From NCBI GenBank assembly GCA_010279815.1, contig QEOQ01000355.1, positions 258,004 through 294,135 on the forward strand: a DNA stretch of 36,132 nt, in the 5' to 3' direction. This document shows, piece after piece, positions 9,639 through 20,605 of this stretch (positions are counted from its first letter, which is position 1; the number at the start of each line of letters is the position of its first letter). A program made the position numbers and the translations under genes. The DNA comes from Brachionus plicatilis (taxonomy: Eukaryota > Rotifera > Eurotatoria > Ploima > Brachionidae). The notes beneath the pieces are model-generated. The model was not told where the DNA came from. It saw only the letters and a list, made by a program, of their open reading frames with translations, and searched no databases.

Positions 9639-10397
9639 CTTTATGTTCACCAAATTTCTGTTCACAAATTTTGTGACCAAAGTAAATTTTAAAAAAAAAA
9701 TTTAATTTCGTCAACTAATTTTTTTTTATGTGAACATTAATTAAATGTTAATTTTGATAAAAAAAATAAAATAAATTGTCAAAAATTATTTTTTAATTTT
9801 TATGTTTTTTTACTATATGCAATTTTACTCCTTTAATATTTTTCATTAATTCCCCACAATCTTTTTAATTTCTTTGTAAAATTAATCTTTTGGGATATCA
9901 AAGTTGATACATTAGCTTTTTGATTTAATTTTTTTTTAAATGAAGCAATTAAATTTTTTAGCTTAAAAAAAAATAGTTGCAAATTTCAACAAGTATAACA
10001 AAGTAAAGATTTTTAATTTTGTCTTTAATTTTAAATTAAAAATTTGGTGAACATTTTTTATGTTATGTGAACTACTTTGGTCATAATAATAAACGAAATA
10101 ATTGACCAAAATCAAATCAACAAGAATTATAAATCAAAACAACACAAAAAAAAACGAAGAACAACTTGTTTGGATGAATATCCCCATACATTATTCTAAT
10201 TTTATTCCTAACATGTGGAAAAATTCAAAAAAATTAGAACTTAAAACTTAAAATTTATTCAAAACATAAAATTTTTACTTATCTTTACTTTTGGGCTGTA
10301 AGAAAGCTATGGCCTTCGCATCTTTCCATCTTTTTTGAATAATAATAATAATAATTTGGTCATAAAATTTGTGAACAGAAATTTGGTGAACATAAAG
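9639..10397. mobile_element. foldback element with 43-bp inverted arms
   Basis: The left arm 9639-9681 (starting CTTTATGTTCACCAAATTTC) and right arm 10355-10397 (ending AATTTGGTGAACATAAAG) are complementary with a single mismatch. A partial internal copy of the GTGAACAT and TTGGTCA motifs lies at 10045-10090, and another follows the right arm at 10398-10467. The interior is AT-rich without an open frame, so the element would be non-autonomous. A related hairpin occurs at 35841-35885. An (AAT)n run of about 17 bp abuts the right arm. Confidence 0.7.
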
Positions 10398-10504
10398 TTC
10401 ACATTTTAAGCAGGATACTCATGGTCACATTTTTTGGTGAACTTCTGTTCACATTTTGGGCAAGACCCAAACAAACAGTTTTTTTATTTTTTTATTTTAT
10501 TTAA

Positions 10505-10901
10505 AAAATATTATAGGCAGAGTCTGGACCGGTCGGAATGGATACTTGGGTTCTTTCTTTCAACCACATGATTTAAATTTTGATTACAATAATTTTTAAG
10601 ATTGAAATAATCAGGGCCGAGCGTTTCGAGGACTTAATGAGGTCTGAGTCTCGGTTGCTAGATAGATTTGGTAATAAAGTTGTCTTTTCTTTCGATAAAA
10701 ATGTGGTAATTTTGAGACAAAAAAACTGAAAATATTATTTATCAAAAATTAAATTTGAGTTGAAAAATAATAATTTTGATGTGGTCGGATATAGCTCAAC
10801 AAATTGCAAAATGACTAAGGAATCTGTTGGTATGGTTGTAAAGTAAGTGGAATCTTAAGAAAAATAGTTAAGTTTATGATAAACTTTAAAAATTATTGTA
10901 G
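10505..10901 (+). pseudogene. possible coding relic with weak SH3-like segment
   Basis: After a T-rich run and an AG at 10515-10516, one frame reads GRVWTGRNGYLGSFFQPHDL up to a TAA at 10597-10599. This loosely follows the second half of an SH3 domain (W-x-G-x-x-G-x-x-G-x-F). A second frame is open from 10577 to 10845 except for one TGA at 10727, and ends at a strong GTAAGT donor (10843). A 59-nt intron-like stretch to 10901 follows, matching the intron size in this window. As written, a frameshift and an in-frame stop break it. It could be a decayed gene, a transposon remnant, a gene with unrecognised introns, or chance. Confidence is low. Confidence 0.25.
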
Positions 10902-11319
10902 AAAATGAAATCAAAAATAAGAAATCATAAAATGTGAATAATATAAATTAAGATTTTTTTTAGTGTTTTAATGGGAATTTAAATATTTAAAAGATTGATT
11001 GCGGATTCAAATTTTTTTTGATAAATTTGAATAAATATGACCATCTTTCTAGAGTCTTTATATTTTGATGTCTGTGAATTTCTGAAGTTTTTGTTTTTAG
11101 TTGAAAAAATTTGATGGTTTGTCGCATTCCATTTTTCGGTTTTTGCCAATCAATGGCAATTTTGTATTTTTTTTTTCAATTATTTATTTTTTAAAAGCAT
11201 CATCTTAAATAGCAAAAATAATAATGAAACTGAGGACTGTAAAATAAAATAGAAATTTAATGACAATTTGACTACGAGTAATTAAAAAGTATGGACTTAA
11301 AAACGAGCTTCAAATCTCA

Positions 11320-11440
11320 TGCTAATATTTTAATTATTAAGTTTAAATTTATTAATTAGAAATAAGCATAAAAGAAAATTTTAATCAACAAAAAAATAAT
11401 TGTGAAATAACAAGCAAGATTAGAAAAAAAGATACAAATT
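11320..11440. repeat. isolated copy of the 17-kb repeat family
   Basis: ATTTTAATTATTAAGTTTAAA followed about 70 bp later by TTGTGAAATAACAAGCAAGA and AAAAAAAGAT matches the units at 17001, 17180 and 17690. Divergence is high but order and spacing are kept. It lies about 5.7 kb from the array. Confidence 0.6.
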
Positions 11441-12874
11441 TTTGTGAAATATCTAACAGTCAACAATTCCACTTTCTGGTGGAATAGGTGAATTTATTTC
11501 TTTTAGCTGTTTAAATGATAAGGTGTTTTATATTTTTTATCAAATACTTAGTCACAAATAAGTAAATAAAAAACTCTAATTATTATTCTGACTTAACTAC
11601 TGATTTATTTTTATCTTTTTTTTTTGTAACAATGGACTAATAAAATTTTGCCGAAGGGAAGGAGTTAGATCTATTTCAAACTGCCAGGTTATAACCCGAA
11701 TTATATTTATAATATATAATAATAGTCACAAATTAATGATAGATTAGTTTTGTGAACTTTTTTTATTTAGTCAAGTTGATTTAAGTACTTTAATGATAAC
11801 AAGACTATACCAAAAATAATTGAGCCAATTTATTGCACCAAATTGATTCATTTAAAAAATAAAGATTAAAAAATTAAATTATTGAAATTTTATAAGTTGA
11901 ATAATTATAGAATTAATAAAGAGAAAAGGATTTTAAAAAAATAATAAAATTTTTATTAGCACATTAATTATTTTTATGGTCCTTGAGACTAGTAATAGAA
12001 ACGAGGAATATGTTGACTCATTTTCTAATAAATACCAATGAATATTTTTTAAAATAATTAAATTTAATCATATATTACATTAGATTGGCAATTCTTAATG
12101 GACTCGTATTTCTTGATGACCAGTTGAATCAAATAACAACAATCATATTTTTTAAAGGAGTATTTTTTCAATTAAAATGTCAATCAGGATAATGATTCTA
12201 TTAAATAATGATATTAAATTATATACTATAAGTTTGTATCGCAAACTATTTCTATTAACTTCTAATTCAAACTCTTCCAAATAGTATGAGATAATTGACT
12301 TCGAAATGAATAACTCTACTAACAAAAAATATCCACCGATAATATTCATGAAAATTTAATTTAAACTGGAATCGAGAATTTTCAAACATACTTTTTAAAT
12401 AATCAAAATTAAAAAAATAAAAATTTTTTTCATTAATTTAAATTGACAAAATTGAGCTATTAAAAACTTAGATGATAAAACAACATGAAACAAAAAATGT
12501 TTCACTAAATTTAAAATATAAAAAATTTATTAAAATTAACTCATTTAAAAATAATGGTCAAATAAATTATATCAATTATTTGAGATTTCTCTATTTCTCT
12601 CTCTATGATATTACAATTGGAATTTTTTTTGTTGGCAATTTATAAATCGCTGATTAAATAATATTAAATTGGGTGGTTATAATTGCAAAGAAATACAATT
12701 TACATGTTTAGACTAGTGGAATTTTGGTAATTGAGAATTAAGAAAAATAACAAATTTAATTTACCATACTAAATTAACATTAATTTTCAATTCCATTTAA
12801 ATTAATATAATTTAAAAAAATAATCAATTTATTGGCAAATATTAAATTTTTTATACTCAGCTGTTAATGATAGA

Positions 12875-12905
12875 TTAGCTCGGTACAGACATACAAATAA
12901 ATAAT
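12875..12905. repeat. dispersed TTAGCT(C/T)GGTACAGA motif, copy 1
   Basis: TTAGCTCGGTACAGACATAC followed by AAATAAATAA. Near-identical cores occur at 25641, 26135 and 33681, and the flanks are largely unrelated. It is probably the surviving piece of a dispersed element. Confidence 0.5.
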
Positions 12906-13080
12906 AAATGTTAAATGAAACATTATTTGTTTCACCTCTTAAAACTTCTATATTACAATAACTTAATATTTTTATAGAATTAAAATATTGTATTGGAATT
13001 TTTGTATAAAAATTCACACTGCCAATTAAATTCTGTTTTTATTAATCAAAATGTTGTTTAATATTAATTGTTATTTAAAA

Positions 13081-13104
13081 GAAAGGAGATTGATTATGAT
13101 CAAA
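13081..13104. repeat. 24-bp direct repeat flanking the two-exon gene, distal copy
   Basis: GAAAGGAGATTGATTATGAT followed by CAAA matches 14048-14071 with two mismatches. The two copies bracket the minus-strand gene at 13323-13974, on its 3' and 5' sides respectively. Confidence 0.6.
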
Positions 13105-13322
13105 TAAAGGGTGTTTAATTTTCAAGCTCTTTTTTTGTAATTTTTGATCGATTAAGATTATTTAGTTTCGTTAAACTTTTGACGAGTCAATATTTTTCGA
13201 ATTTTAAATTAAATAATTAAATTTATAAGTTTTATTTTTTATTTTGAAAAAAATGGGTGAAAAATCAAAAAAAATAAATATCATCAATAAAATGCGGGTA
13301 TAAATTGTGAATAATTTTTGTT

Positions 13323-13974
13323 TTATTTTTTTCTGAGAGATTTTAAATTGCAGAGTGATACTCGAGGTTTGGATGATTTATTCATTAATCGTTGTTCCAG
13401 AAATGGTAATGGTGCCACACTTGGTTTGGTAGCATCTGTGGGAGAAGTCTTATTCAATGATGTTATGCCCATTCTTGGCCGTTTTGCTGTTTGCTTATTT
13501 AATTCCAAATTAATTTGCTGAATTGATTGCTTTGCACTTTCAAAATCATTTACCAAGTTTGTTGCAGTGTCAGCACAATTCGTTGATTTTAAAATTCTCT
13601 TCTAAAAATTAAAAAATTTTAATTAAAATAATTTTTAAAAATAAATCTAAATAATTTACATTAATAGCTGAACAAGTTGACTTTTTGTGATTGTAGGTAT
13701 TTTTTACAAAGTTGCTCTGTTTTTTGTACTTATCAGCTGATTGAATGATATTGGCAATGGTTGAGTCCAATTGAGTTGAGTCAATATTGAAGCTTAATTT
13801 GCGCTTTTTTGATGAAATTTTTCTTGTCAAAGTTGTTCTGATTTTAGAGAGCTGAAGGTCTAATCTTTTGATTGATGGAATACTGCGACGTTTTACAGAT
13901 TTATGGACTACAATAAAGCTTGATTCACAAAAAGTGTTCTCCAAATTTATTCCAAAAGATAATTCAAGTTCCAT
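13323..13974 (-). CDS. two-exon gene for a basic serine-rich protein of unknown function
   Basis: Exon 1 runs from 13974 (true ATG) down to 13660 (105 codons) and exon 2 from 13601 to 13323 (92 codons plus TAA). The 58-nt phase-0 intron has an AAT/GTAAAT donor and a TTTAATTTTTAG/AAG acceptor. Splicing joins CSAIN to KRILKS and gives 197 residues. Retaining the intron would add 16 residues before a stop. The protein is rich in Lys, Arg and Ser (RKISSKKRKLSF at 51-62; KRPRMG at 145-150, NLS-like), with R-x-S phosphosite-like motifs (RRS at 29-31, PRVS at 184-187). There is no signal peptide or membrane segment, so a nuclear location is plausible. The only AATAAA is 87 nt past the stop (13236-13231). 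I do not recognise the family. Confidence 0.65.
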
Positions 13975-14047
13975 TTTATATTTTATCTATTTTTCAGTTG
14001 GATTTTTGTTCTGGTTATCTGACACTTAGATCAGTTATTTTTATACA

Positions 14048-14071
14048 GAAAGGAGATAAATTATGATCAAA
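14048..14071. repeat. 24-bp direct repeat flanking the two-exon gene, proximal copy
   Basis: GAAAGGAGATAAATTATGAT followed by CAAA, about 75 bp upstream of the gene's ATG, matches 13081-13104 at 22 of 24 positions. It could be a target-site duplication of an old insertion or a paired regulatory element. Confidence 0.6.
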
Positions 14072-16570
14072 AAAATAAATTAAATTTGTTTGGTTTCCGG
14101 TTGTTTTGAATGGAGAAAAAATTGCCGAAAAACTTCGAAATTTAAATTATCAAACGTTTCGAGCGAACTCGTTCAATAATAAAAATTCTTGAAGACTTCC
14201 TTCGAAATGTCAAAACTCTTATTTGAAAAATGTTTATGATCATACAATCAAAGCTAGTAATTAGATGTGAATTTAATATCGTAAAGGTAAGCTATTGTTC
14301 ATTTATAGGTAAATAAAAATTTCGATTCTATCAAATTATGAGTTTTACAAAAATATCTAAGAGTTCAATTTTGGCCGATATAATATTCTTAATACATAAT
14401 CGCATCTATCAATCTTCTAAGCTAAATCCATTATCAAATGTTTCCAATATCGGAAACGCTAGCATCTGATTTTTCATCGGCCCATCATGTACCTATACTG
14501 AATTATAATTATTTTAATTGATCATTTAAATGTTGAAAGTACTCTTATTTTCCAACATGCTTCAAAAATAAAAAAATTAAAAAAATTTTTAAATAACTTT
14601 TTTCTTAATTGGATAAATTGTTACTCAATTTTATCCTTTTATTCTATTTTATTATTTTCTTTTTCTTCTTTGTCGAAATGGCGTTTTATTGAAATAAATA
14701 ATTATAAAAATTTTAGATCAAAATTAATTTTTTATTTTTAAGTAATAAAATTATTTTTAAACTTCCAATTTTTAAAAACTAAATTCTCAACAATCATTTA
14801 ATTAAAAGTATTAATATGGGGAAACCAATATAATTTAGAATAGTTTACTTATTTGAATTAGACCTATCATAAAAAAATATTATATTTTGAAATGTGAAAT
14901 TATACTAAGAAATTATTTTTCGATGATGCGAAATCAAAGTAACAACGAATCTCTTATATTTAATTATAAATTTTAAATAGTATAAACATTTTTTGATTAA
15001 TTGAATTTTATAAAAATGAATTGTTTAATACCATGTAAATATTTATTTTTTTATCTAATTGTACATTAATATTTAAAACACATTTTAGTCATTTTAAAAT
15101 CATTAGGACTGAAAAGAATGAGCCGCAATTCGGAAATGCCCTGGAAAAACTTTTTATAAATTATTTTTTTAAATATTATTTAATAAAATTTTAAAGAAAA
15201 ACAAGACATTTTTATTTTCGAAAAATTTTATAATTTATTTTCTTAAATTTTTTGTCAAAAAAAAAATAAATAATTGAATCAAAATTTCACTCATTATGAT
15301 TTTGATCAAACCAAAGGACATTTTTTCGATAAATTAATTTTATAAATATTAAAATTATTAAAAAAAATAAATGTTAAAAGCATTTTCACAATTTTATTTT
15401 TAATAATTTTCAAAAAAAGAAATCAAAATTATTTGTTTAAAAAATCAGAAAAAAAATGGCTAAAATTTTAAAACTTAATTTTTATAATTAATGAAAAGGT
15501 GAAATTTTCGACAAACAGTGGTCTGAATCTGTGCTCAAGAGGTTGAAATTGTTTTTAGACAAAATCATTTTAAATCGAACCACCCGACTTTATACAAGTG
15601 ATTTTGAAAATTCGACTACATTATTTAAATTTGAAATAACAATTTGAAGTGGACGCCTTTGATATAAAGAATAAAGCTAAACAAAATTATGAAATTTTTA
15701 ATTTTAAATAAAAAAAATAAAGTTTGCTTAAAAACGGCAAAATTTGTTTTCACAAGTTCTTAATTAAACCGGATCGAGTATAATTAAAGACCTTGAATCT
15801 TTTGAAATAATGTTTTATCAATGAATAAAATCGAAAGCTCAAACGCTCTTATTAATTATTACTTAATCGGTGAATAAATTTTGATTTTTTCTCTTCAAAA
15901 TTCCGATCTCTTCAAACCTGTACTTATTTTGACTATTTTAAAGGTAAACACTTCAGCAAGTTTAAGTGCTTGGCTGATTTGGCTCTAAGCAACAATCAAC
16001 TCTTTAATTAAATTAAACTTACCTAAATTAAATTGGATTCGAAAAAAAAAGTTTTCAAACCGAGAAAGAATTTAAGATTTTTGCAAAGTGAGCTCTTATC
16101 ATTCATTACAACCACTTGAGGAATTTAAAAATATTTTTCAACAAATTACTGTTTAATTTTATTACTTATCAGGATTAATAAGTGCCTTGAGACTGTGTTC
16201 AAGAGGAAAGCAATTAATCTTGAGATTTTAAATGTTAAACCATGTCATTATTAGCTCTAATGAGATTGACCAACGACTGATTGTTTGGACAAATACTGAA
16301 TAAGTGTTTAGTTTGTTGCGTTTTAAGATTTGTAGCTCAAAAATCTCTAGCTCAAACATCTTAATCTGTGTAAACTTGATTGTCACAGTAATTCGAATAG
16401 AAAACCTATTCGTTTATCTTTCTTTAAATAAATCACTTTACGTGATCTTTCAGCCTATTAGTAAACACGAAATGTGACCTAAACGGTCACCAACAGCAAT
16501 TAGTTCCAATTAGAGTCTCTTAGAAAAAACTCAATCCGTCAGTCTGACAGCAATCATTTAAACTCAAGCT
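14072..16570. other. intergenic DNA
   Basis: No supported gene. 14100-14510 is less AT-biased and includes a GTTTCC/GGAAAC inverted repeat near 14440-14457. 15860-16560 is also less AT-biased. Short open frames in both blocks occur on both strands and carry no recognisable motif. The remainder is A/T homopolymer-rich. Confidence 0.45.
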
Positions 16571-16664
16571 CTTGCTTTTGGGTGCTGTGCAAATTTTTTT
16601 CAATTAAAATATCATCTTTTCAATTAATTTCTTTTCTCATTTTCTTTTGACAAAATGAATCTTA
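16571..16664. repeat. direct repeat bounding the 17-kb array, left copy
   Basis: Contains TTGGGTGCTGTGCAAA, TTTTTTTCAATTAA and TTCTCATTTTCTTTTGACAA followed by AATGA. These appear in the same order at 18006-18106 (TTGGGTACAGTGTAAAC and so on). The two copies are about 1.43 kb apart. Confidence 0.6.
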
Positions 16665-17000
16665 ACTTTTGACAGTCTAAAGCAAAAATTATTTTTCTTC
16701 TTCTTCTTCATCTTATTTGAATGTCCCTTCCATGCTGATCTAAACCCTTTTTCTTGACTTTATCTTAGTTTCAGCTCTTTCTCTTTCTTAATTAATTTTT
16801 TCACTTCATTTTTTTTTCTATTGTTTATTATTTTTTTCAATTATTTTAAACTTGGATGACAACAAAAAATTAAAAAAATTAATAAATTGTATGTTAAAAT
16901 AAAACATAAAAAGGACAGTTTTTTTATTAATTTATTAATTTAAAAAATTTAAATTTTTTTTAAGGAACTTGCAAATTTTTGTGCCATTTTTTCACTATTC

Positions 17001-17930
17001 GTGTTAGTATTTTAATAATTAAGTTTAAAGTAATTAATAAAAGATAGGCTTTAAAAAAAAATTTTATTAAAATTAGATGAAATTGTGAAATGACTAGCAA
17101 GGTTAGGATAAAAAGATTGAAATTTTTTCTTTTCAAAAAATCTTCTTTTTTAAAAAGATCATTACTTTTCAGTGTTCATTTTATTAATTTAAGTGTTAAG
17201 TTAACAACTATTATTGATTGATAAGCTCTGAAAAAAATTAGAATTTAAATAAGGCATTTTTGAAATGACAGGCAAGGTAAGGAAAAAAATATTAAAATTT
17301 GTTTAAAAAATTTTGACATCAAAATTGTCTTTCTTTTTACAAAATCTCCTATTTTAAGTAGATTTTTATTTTTTTATTTATTAATTTTTTTGTTTCTCAG
17401 TCACAGGAATGCAAAATAGATCTTCGATCATTCAACCTACTCACAGGTCTTCCGCAAAATTAACTAAAATAAAATGAACTGAAAAAAAAAAATTTTTTTT
17501 CATGTCAGTATTGATCTTGCTGCATTTCTGTTGCCTGAGATGTCAAAAATAATGTGACTTTACAGATTCTGTCTGCTGACATTTCTAAATTGTTCTTTTT
17601 CACATGATCTTTATTAATTTAAACAATTTTAGAAAAATTGCCAGGGCAGTTGCGAATTAAGTGCTTTTTTTTCCAGCACTCAATTTCGAATTTTAATTAT
17701 TAAATTAAAAATTATTAATAAGCGATAATTTCTAAAGAAAATTTGGTTTAAAATATGATAGTTGTGAAATGACAAGCGAGGTCAGGAAAAAAAGATTCAA
17801 TTTAAACATTTTTGAAGTACAAAATTCTATTTCTTTTTAAATAAAATCTCCTATTTTAAAATAGATCATTTTTTTTTTATTTATAAATTTTTTTTTTCTC
17901 AATCACAGAATTACAAGGAAGATATGTGTT
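17001..17930. repeat. array of three diverged repeat units
   Basis: Units start near 17001, 17180 and 17690. The shared order is an ATTTTAATnATTAAGTT-like start, then GTGAAATGACnAGCnAGGTnA, GGAAAAAAAGATT and, in the last two, AAAATCTCCTATTTTAA then AGAT and CTCA(G/A)TCACAG. A fourth copy lies at 11320. No open frame is conserved. It could be a degenerate non-autonomous element together with its bounding direct repeats. Confidence 0.65.
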
Positions 17931-18005
17931 GACATTTTTAGTAAAAAAAATTAATTTGTATCTTTTCTGCGTATTGCGGTGCAAATTAGTTCAGTTGTTG
18001 TTCAG

Positions 18006-18106
18006 TTTGCATTTGGGTACAGTGTAAACTTTTTTCAATTAATTAAAAAAAAATTTAAACTTTTCCATTTAATTGCTATTCTCATCTTTCTGAACAAAAT
18101 GAGTTA
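18006..18106. repeat. direct repeat bounding the 17-kb array, right copy
   Basis: Right partner of 16571-16664, with the same succession of motifs and moderate divergence. Both copies end with ACAAAATGA. Confidence 0.6.
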
Positions 18107-18328
18107 GCAAGTATCTGAAGCAACGATAGACATCAAACTTATCAATGATAAATTGATTTTTTATTTATGTTCCAGTTCTAGCCCAAAGGTACATCAATAT
18201 TTTATATCTTTAACCATGTAAGTAATCTATTTAGATTTTGTTTTCTAGATTTTATTTAATTGTCGGATGGCTTTTAGATTTAGAATTTAGAATTTAATTA
18301 AAAATAAAAAAAAAACGAATTTTTCTTC

Positions 18329-18562
18329 TCAACACAAACAAACATAGTGAAGATTTTTATCAAGATAAAAACTAGCCAAATGAGCTTTCTCTTTCTCAAT
18401 CTTGCTTATTTTGTTGTTTTCATTTATGAGAATGTTGTTGAACGTGTTCTCGATAAGCTGTTGTTTTGCTAAGTTTCCAAGGCAGTTGTCATAGTCTCCA
18501 ATATCTGGATTAGGCGATGTGATCACTTCCTGCTGTTGTAAAATTGTTGTAAAATGATTCAA
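18329..18562 (-). CDS. possible exon, unrecognised
   Basis: The minus-strand frame has no ATG; it could start at a CAG acceptor within ATTTTACAACAGCAG, around 18530. The peptide (DIGDYDNCLGNLAKQQLIEN, then helical Asn/Lys/Glu-rich sequence) has a coding-like composition and the DNA is GC-richer than its flanks. No upstream exon, domain or polyadenylation signal can be assigned. The length is compatible with chance. Confidence 0.2.
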   Translation of the reverse strand: MNHFTTILQQQEVITSPNPDIGDYDNCLGNLAKQQLIENTFNNILINENNKISKIEKEKAHLASFYLDKNLHYVCLC

Positions 18563-18599
18563 CCATCTCTAGAGCTGAACTATTCTGTTTGCGTGCAAA

Positions 18600-19160
18600 T
18601 TCTAATTATACAACTGTATAAAGTTAAGATCAAGTTTTATGAGTAGTAGTTAGATTATAAAAATAATTCCATTATCCGAATATTGTACTGTTAAATTTTT
18701 CACCACCAAGCTAAGATAATCATAAAACATGGGCTAAATAAACATTCAGAAAGTGTATAAAATTAAAAAACATTTAATATCTTTATTTAAAAAAAAAAAA
18801 AAACTTCAGACACTTGAACCGGACCCATTCTAGGCTTCTACAAGTAGCATTCTTTTAAATGTTTCGTTAAATCCCTGAGTAATTAAGTTAATGAAACGAG
18901 CATTCATTTTATCATGCGAAATTGTAAATGAACCATTGCATGGATCGAAATATGCCAGTTGGAATAAAAGCTGGAATTTTTTTCAATATCGGATAGCACA
19001 TATTTATTTTATCACAAAACTCCAGGGTATGAAAAAATATTTCAACAAGGCCTTGAGGATATTTAGGCTTAACATGTTCTGAGAAGTCAATTGAAAATCA
19101 AGTACGGATTAATCATTTTGCGGCATTTTTAAACTCAATATCCCATAATAAAATTCGATA
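18600..19160. other. intergenic DNA left of the gap
   Basis: No supported gene. 18815-19100 is less AT-biased; a 63-codon ATG frame at 18891-19082 has no recognisable similarity. The block may be an old transposon remnant. Confidence 0.4.
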
Positions 19161-19249
19161 TTAAGCAAACATGTTCAATTATTCATTGTCACTGAATCAC
19201 ATTCAAAAATATTTATTCTAATCTGGAAATGTACAGATAAAATGCTGTT
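19161..19249. repeat. 89-bp sequence repeated across the assembly gap, left copy
   Basis: Starts TTAAGCAAACATGTTCAATT and ends AATGCTGTT immediately before the Ns. It matches 19353-19441 at all but three positions. The left copy stops exactly where the gap begins, the signature of two contig ends that actually overlap. Confidence 0.85.
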
Positions 19250-19352
19250 NNNNNNNNNNNNNNNNNNNNNNNNNNNNNNNNNNNNNNNNNNNNNNNNNNN
19301 NNNNNNNNNNNNNNNNNNNNNNNNNNNNNNNNNNNNNNNNNNNNNNNNNNNN
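19250..19352. other. assembly gap (103 N)
   Basis: Run of undetermined bases. Its two edges carry the same 89-bp sequence, so the true gap size may be negative (an unresolved overlap) or the gap may lie inside a tandem repeat. Translations across it are meaningless. Confidence 0.99.
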
Positions 19353-19441
19353 TTAAGCAAACATGTTCAATTATTCATTGTCACTGGTTCACATTCGAAA
19401 ATATTTATTCTAATCTGGAAATGTACAGATAAAATGCTGTT
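19353..19441. repeat. 89-bp sequence repeated across the assembly gap, right copy
   Basis: The first base after the Ns is the first base of the repeat. It differs from the left copy at three positions (ACTGGTTCAC instead of ACTGAATCAC, and TTCG instead of TTCA), a level that would fit allelic variation. Confidence 0.85.
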
Positions 19442-20042
19442 AGAGCAAAATACCTCGAAATCAAATACTAAGATAAAGATGAAACGTTTTGATTGTGCGA
19501 TTACATAAATCCGGTACACGGTATAAATGCAGATGCTGATCATTTGAATCGGTTCACTCAAGCAATGAACAGTCATTTGCATTTAGCAAACTTCATTAGT
19601 ATTTTAATTAATTTTTTTTCTTCTGAATTAGTCATGCTTTTTAGAAAAGTTTTTTTTATTCTTTGAAAAAAAAAGTAATGTTCAGAGACTTGATCGCCAG
19701 AGTTATATCCCAGCGTATGACATGAATAAAGTAGTTATGCTTCTACTTTCCGTAAATGAGGCGCTTCGCCAGCATATAAATTTAACTGCAAATAAAATGT
19801 ATCAATAGAATTTTTTATTCAATTTTTTTTTTCGTTTATTTAGGTACTTTGCCTCGGATTGTGCAGTTTGATTTATTGATGATGACCTGGCTCGTCATTA
19901 AAAACTTCATTTCCGCCTCGCGGTTTTTTTAAGTCCAAAATGCAACCATAAACAATCCGATAGAACAAAAAAAATAAGGCAACATTTTGCTGAATCTCAC
20001 AAATAAGACAAATTTTTTACCGCTATCACCAATTTAATAGCG
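19442..20042. other. intergenic DNA right of the gap
   Basis: No gene supported. Several short GC-richer patches (19690-19780, 19850-19930) resemble neither the AT deserts nor the coding exons. There is a second ATTTGCAT near 19575. Confidence 0.4.
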
Positions 20043-20520
20043 TAGCACTATTAAATAAAATTTAAAATAAGATTTAAATTCTAAATCTTTATTCATAATA
20101 TTACAATATATATAGGCTTTGTGAAGTACATTGAAAATTTTTGAACGGAAAGTGATAAAATTATTCCGCAAAATGTAGCATATTGTAAAAATTTTGTTAC
20201 GCCTAAATAAATGGATCTGCAAAAACAATGCAGAGTAGATCGGGCATCTTTTTTGATGGTGTGCAAATTTTGCACAGTTACAGAGTTATTGCAGACCATT
20301 ATTTTTAGGTGTAACAAAATTATATGTAACATTTAGCAGAATAATTTTATCAATTTCCGTTCAAAAGTTTGCATGAATTGAAATGAAATGAACTACACAA
20401 AGCCAGTATGTACATATAGAAATGAGACAGAGAGGGAGACAGGGACTGAGGTACAGGGGATGTTACATTTAGCACTACTGAACAAAATTAAAAGAGAGTT
20501 TCAAGTTCTAAATCTTAATT
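20043..20520. repeat. imperfect direct repeats around a foldback element
   Basis: TAGCACTATTAAATAAAATT ... TTCTAAATCTTTATT (20043-20092) corresponds to TAGCACTACTGAACAAAATT ... TTCTAAATCTTAATT (20470-20520). The copies are about 50 bp each and lie on either side of the foldback element at 20115-20404. They are too long for a simple target-site duplication and may belong to a larger composite element. Confidence 0.55.
20115..20404. mobile_element. foldback element with roughly 105-bp inverted arms
   Basis: The left arm starts GGCTTTGTG at 20115 and contains TTTTGAACGGAAAGTGATAA and AATTATTCCGC. The right arm ends CACAAAGCC at 20404 and contains the inverse (TTATCAATTTCCGTTCAAAA). The arms pair with modest mismatches to about 20222 and from 20290. 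The loop contains GGTGTGCAAATTTTGCACAG and TGCAGAC, resembling the core of the neighbouring element. No coding capacity. Confidence 0.8.
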
Positions 20521-20605
20521 TAAAAACTGCTGGTACAGCGACATGGTCATACTACGAATAAAGCGTTTAACTAAATACTAAGCTTATTATTCACACAATC
20601 TCAGA

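Larger units (their letters stand above)
11441..13230. other. AT-rich intergenic DNA
   Basis: No supported gene. Small features are an ATTCCAC/GTGGAAT hairpin near 11466-11486, a GC-richer patch at 11650-11705 containing GGTTATAACC, and one copy of the AGCTCGGTACAGA motif at 12875. Minus-strand open frames at 12152-12349 and 12829-13017 are of chance length for this composition. Confidence 0.5.

Noticed and set aside
15874..16011. 45-codon frame containing LADLALSNNQL, LRR-like
   Set aside because: A single LRR-like unit in a chance-length frame, with no neighbours or LRR context.
18891..19082. 63-codon ATG frame left of the gap
   Set aside because: No recognisable product; lies in a patch that may be a transposon remnant beside a misassembled junction.
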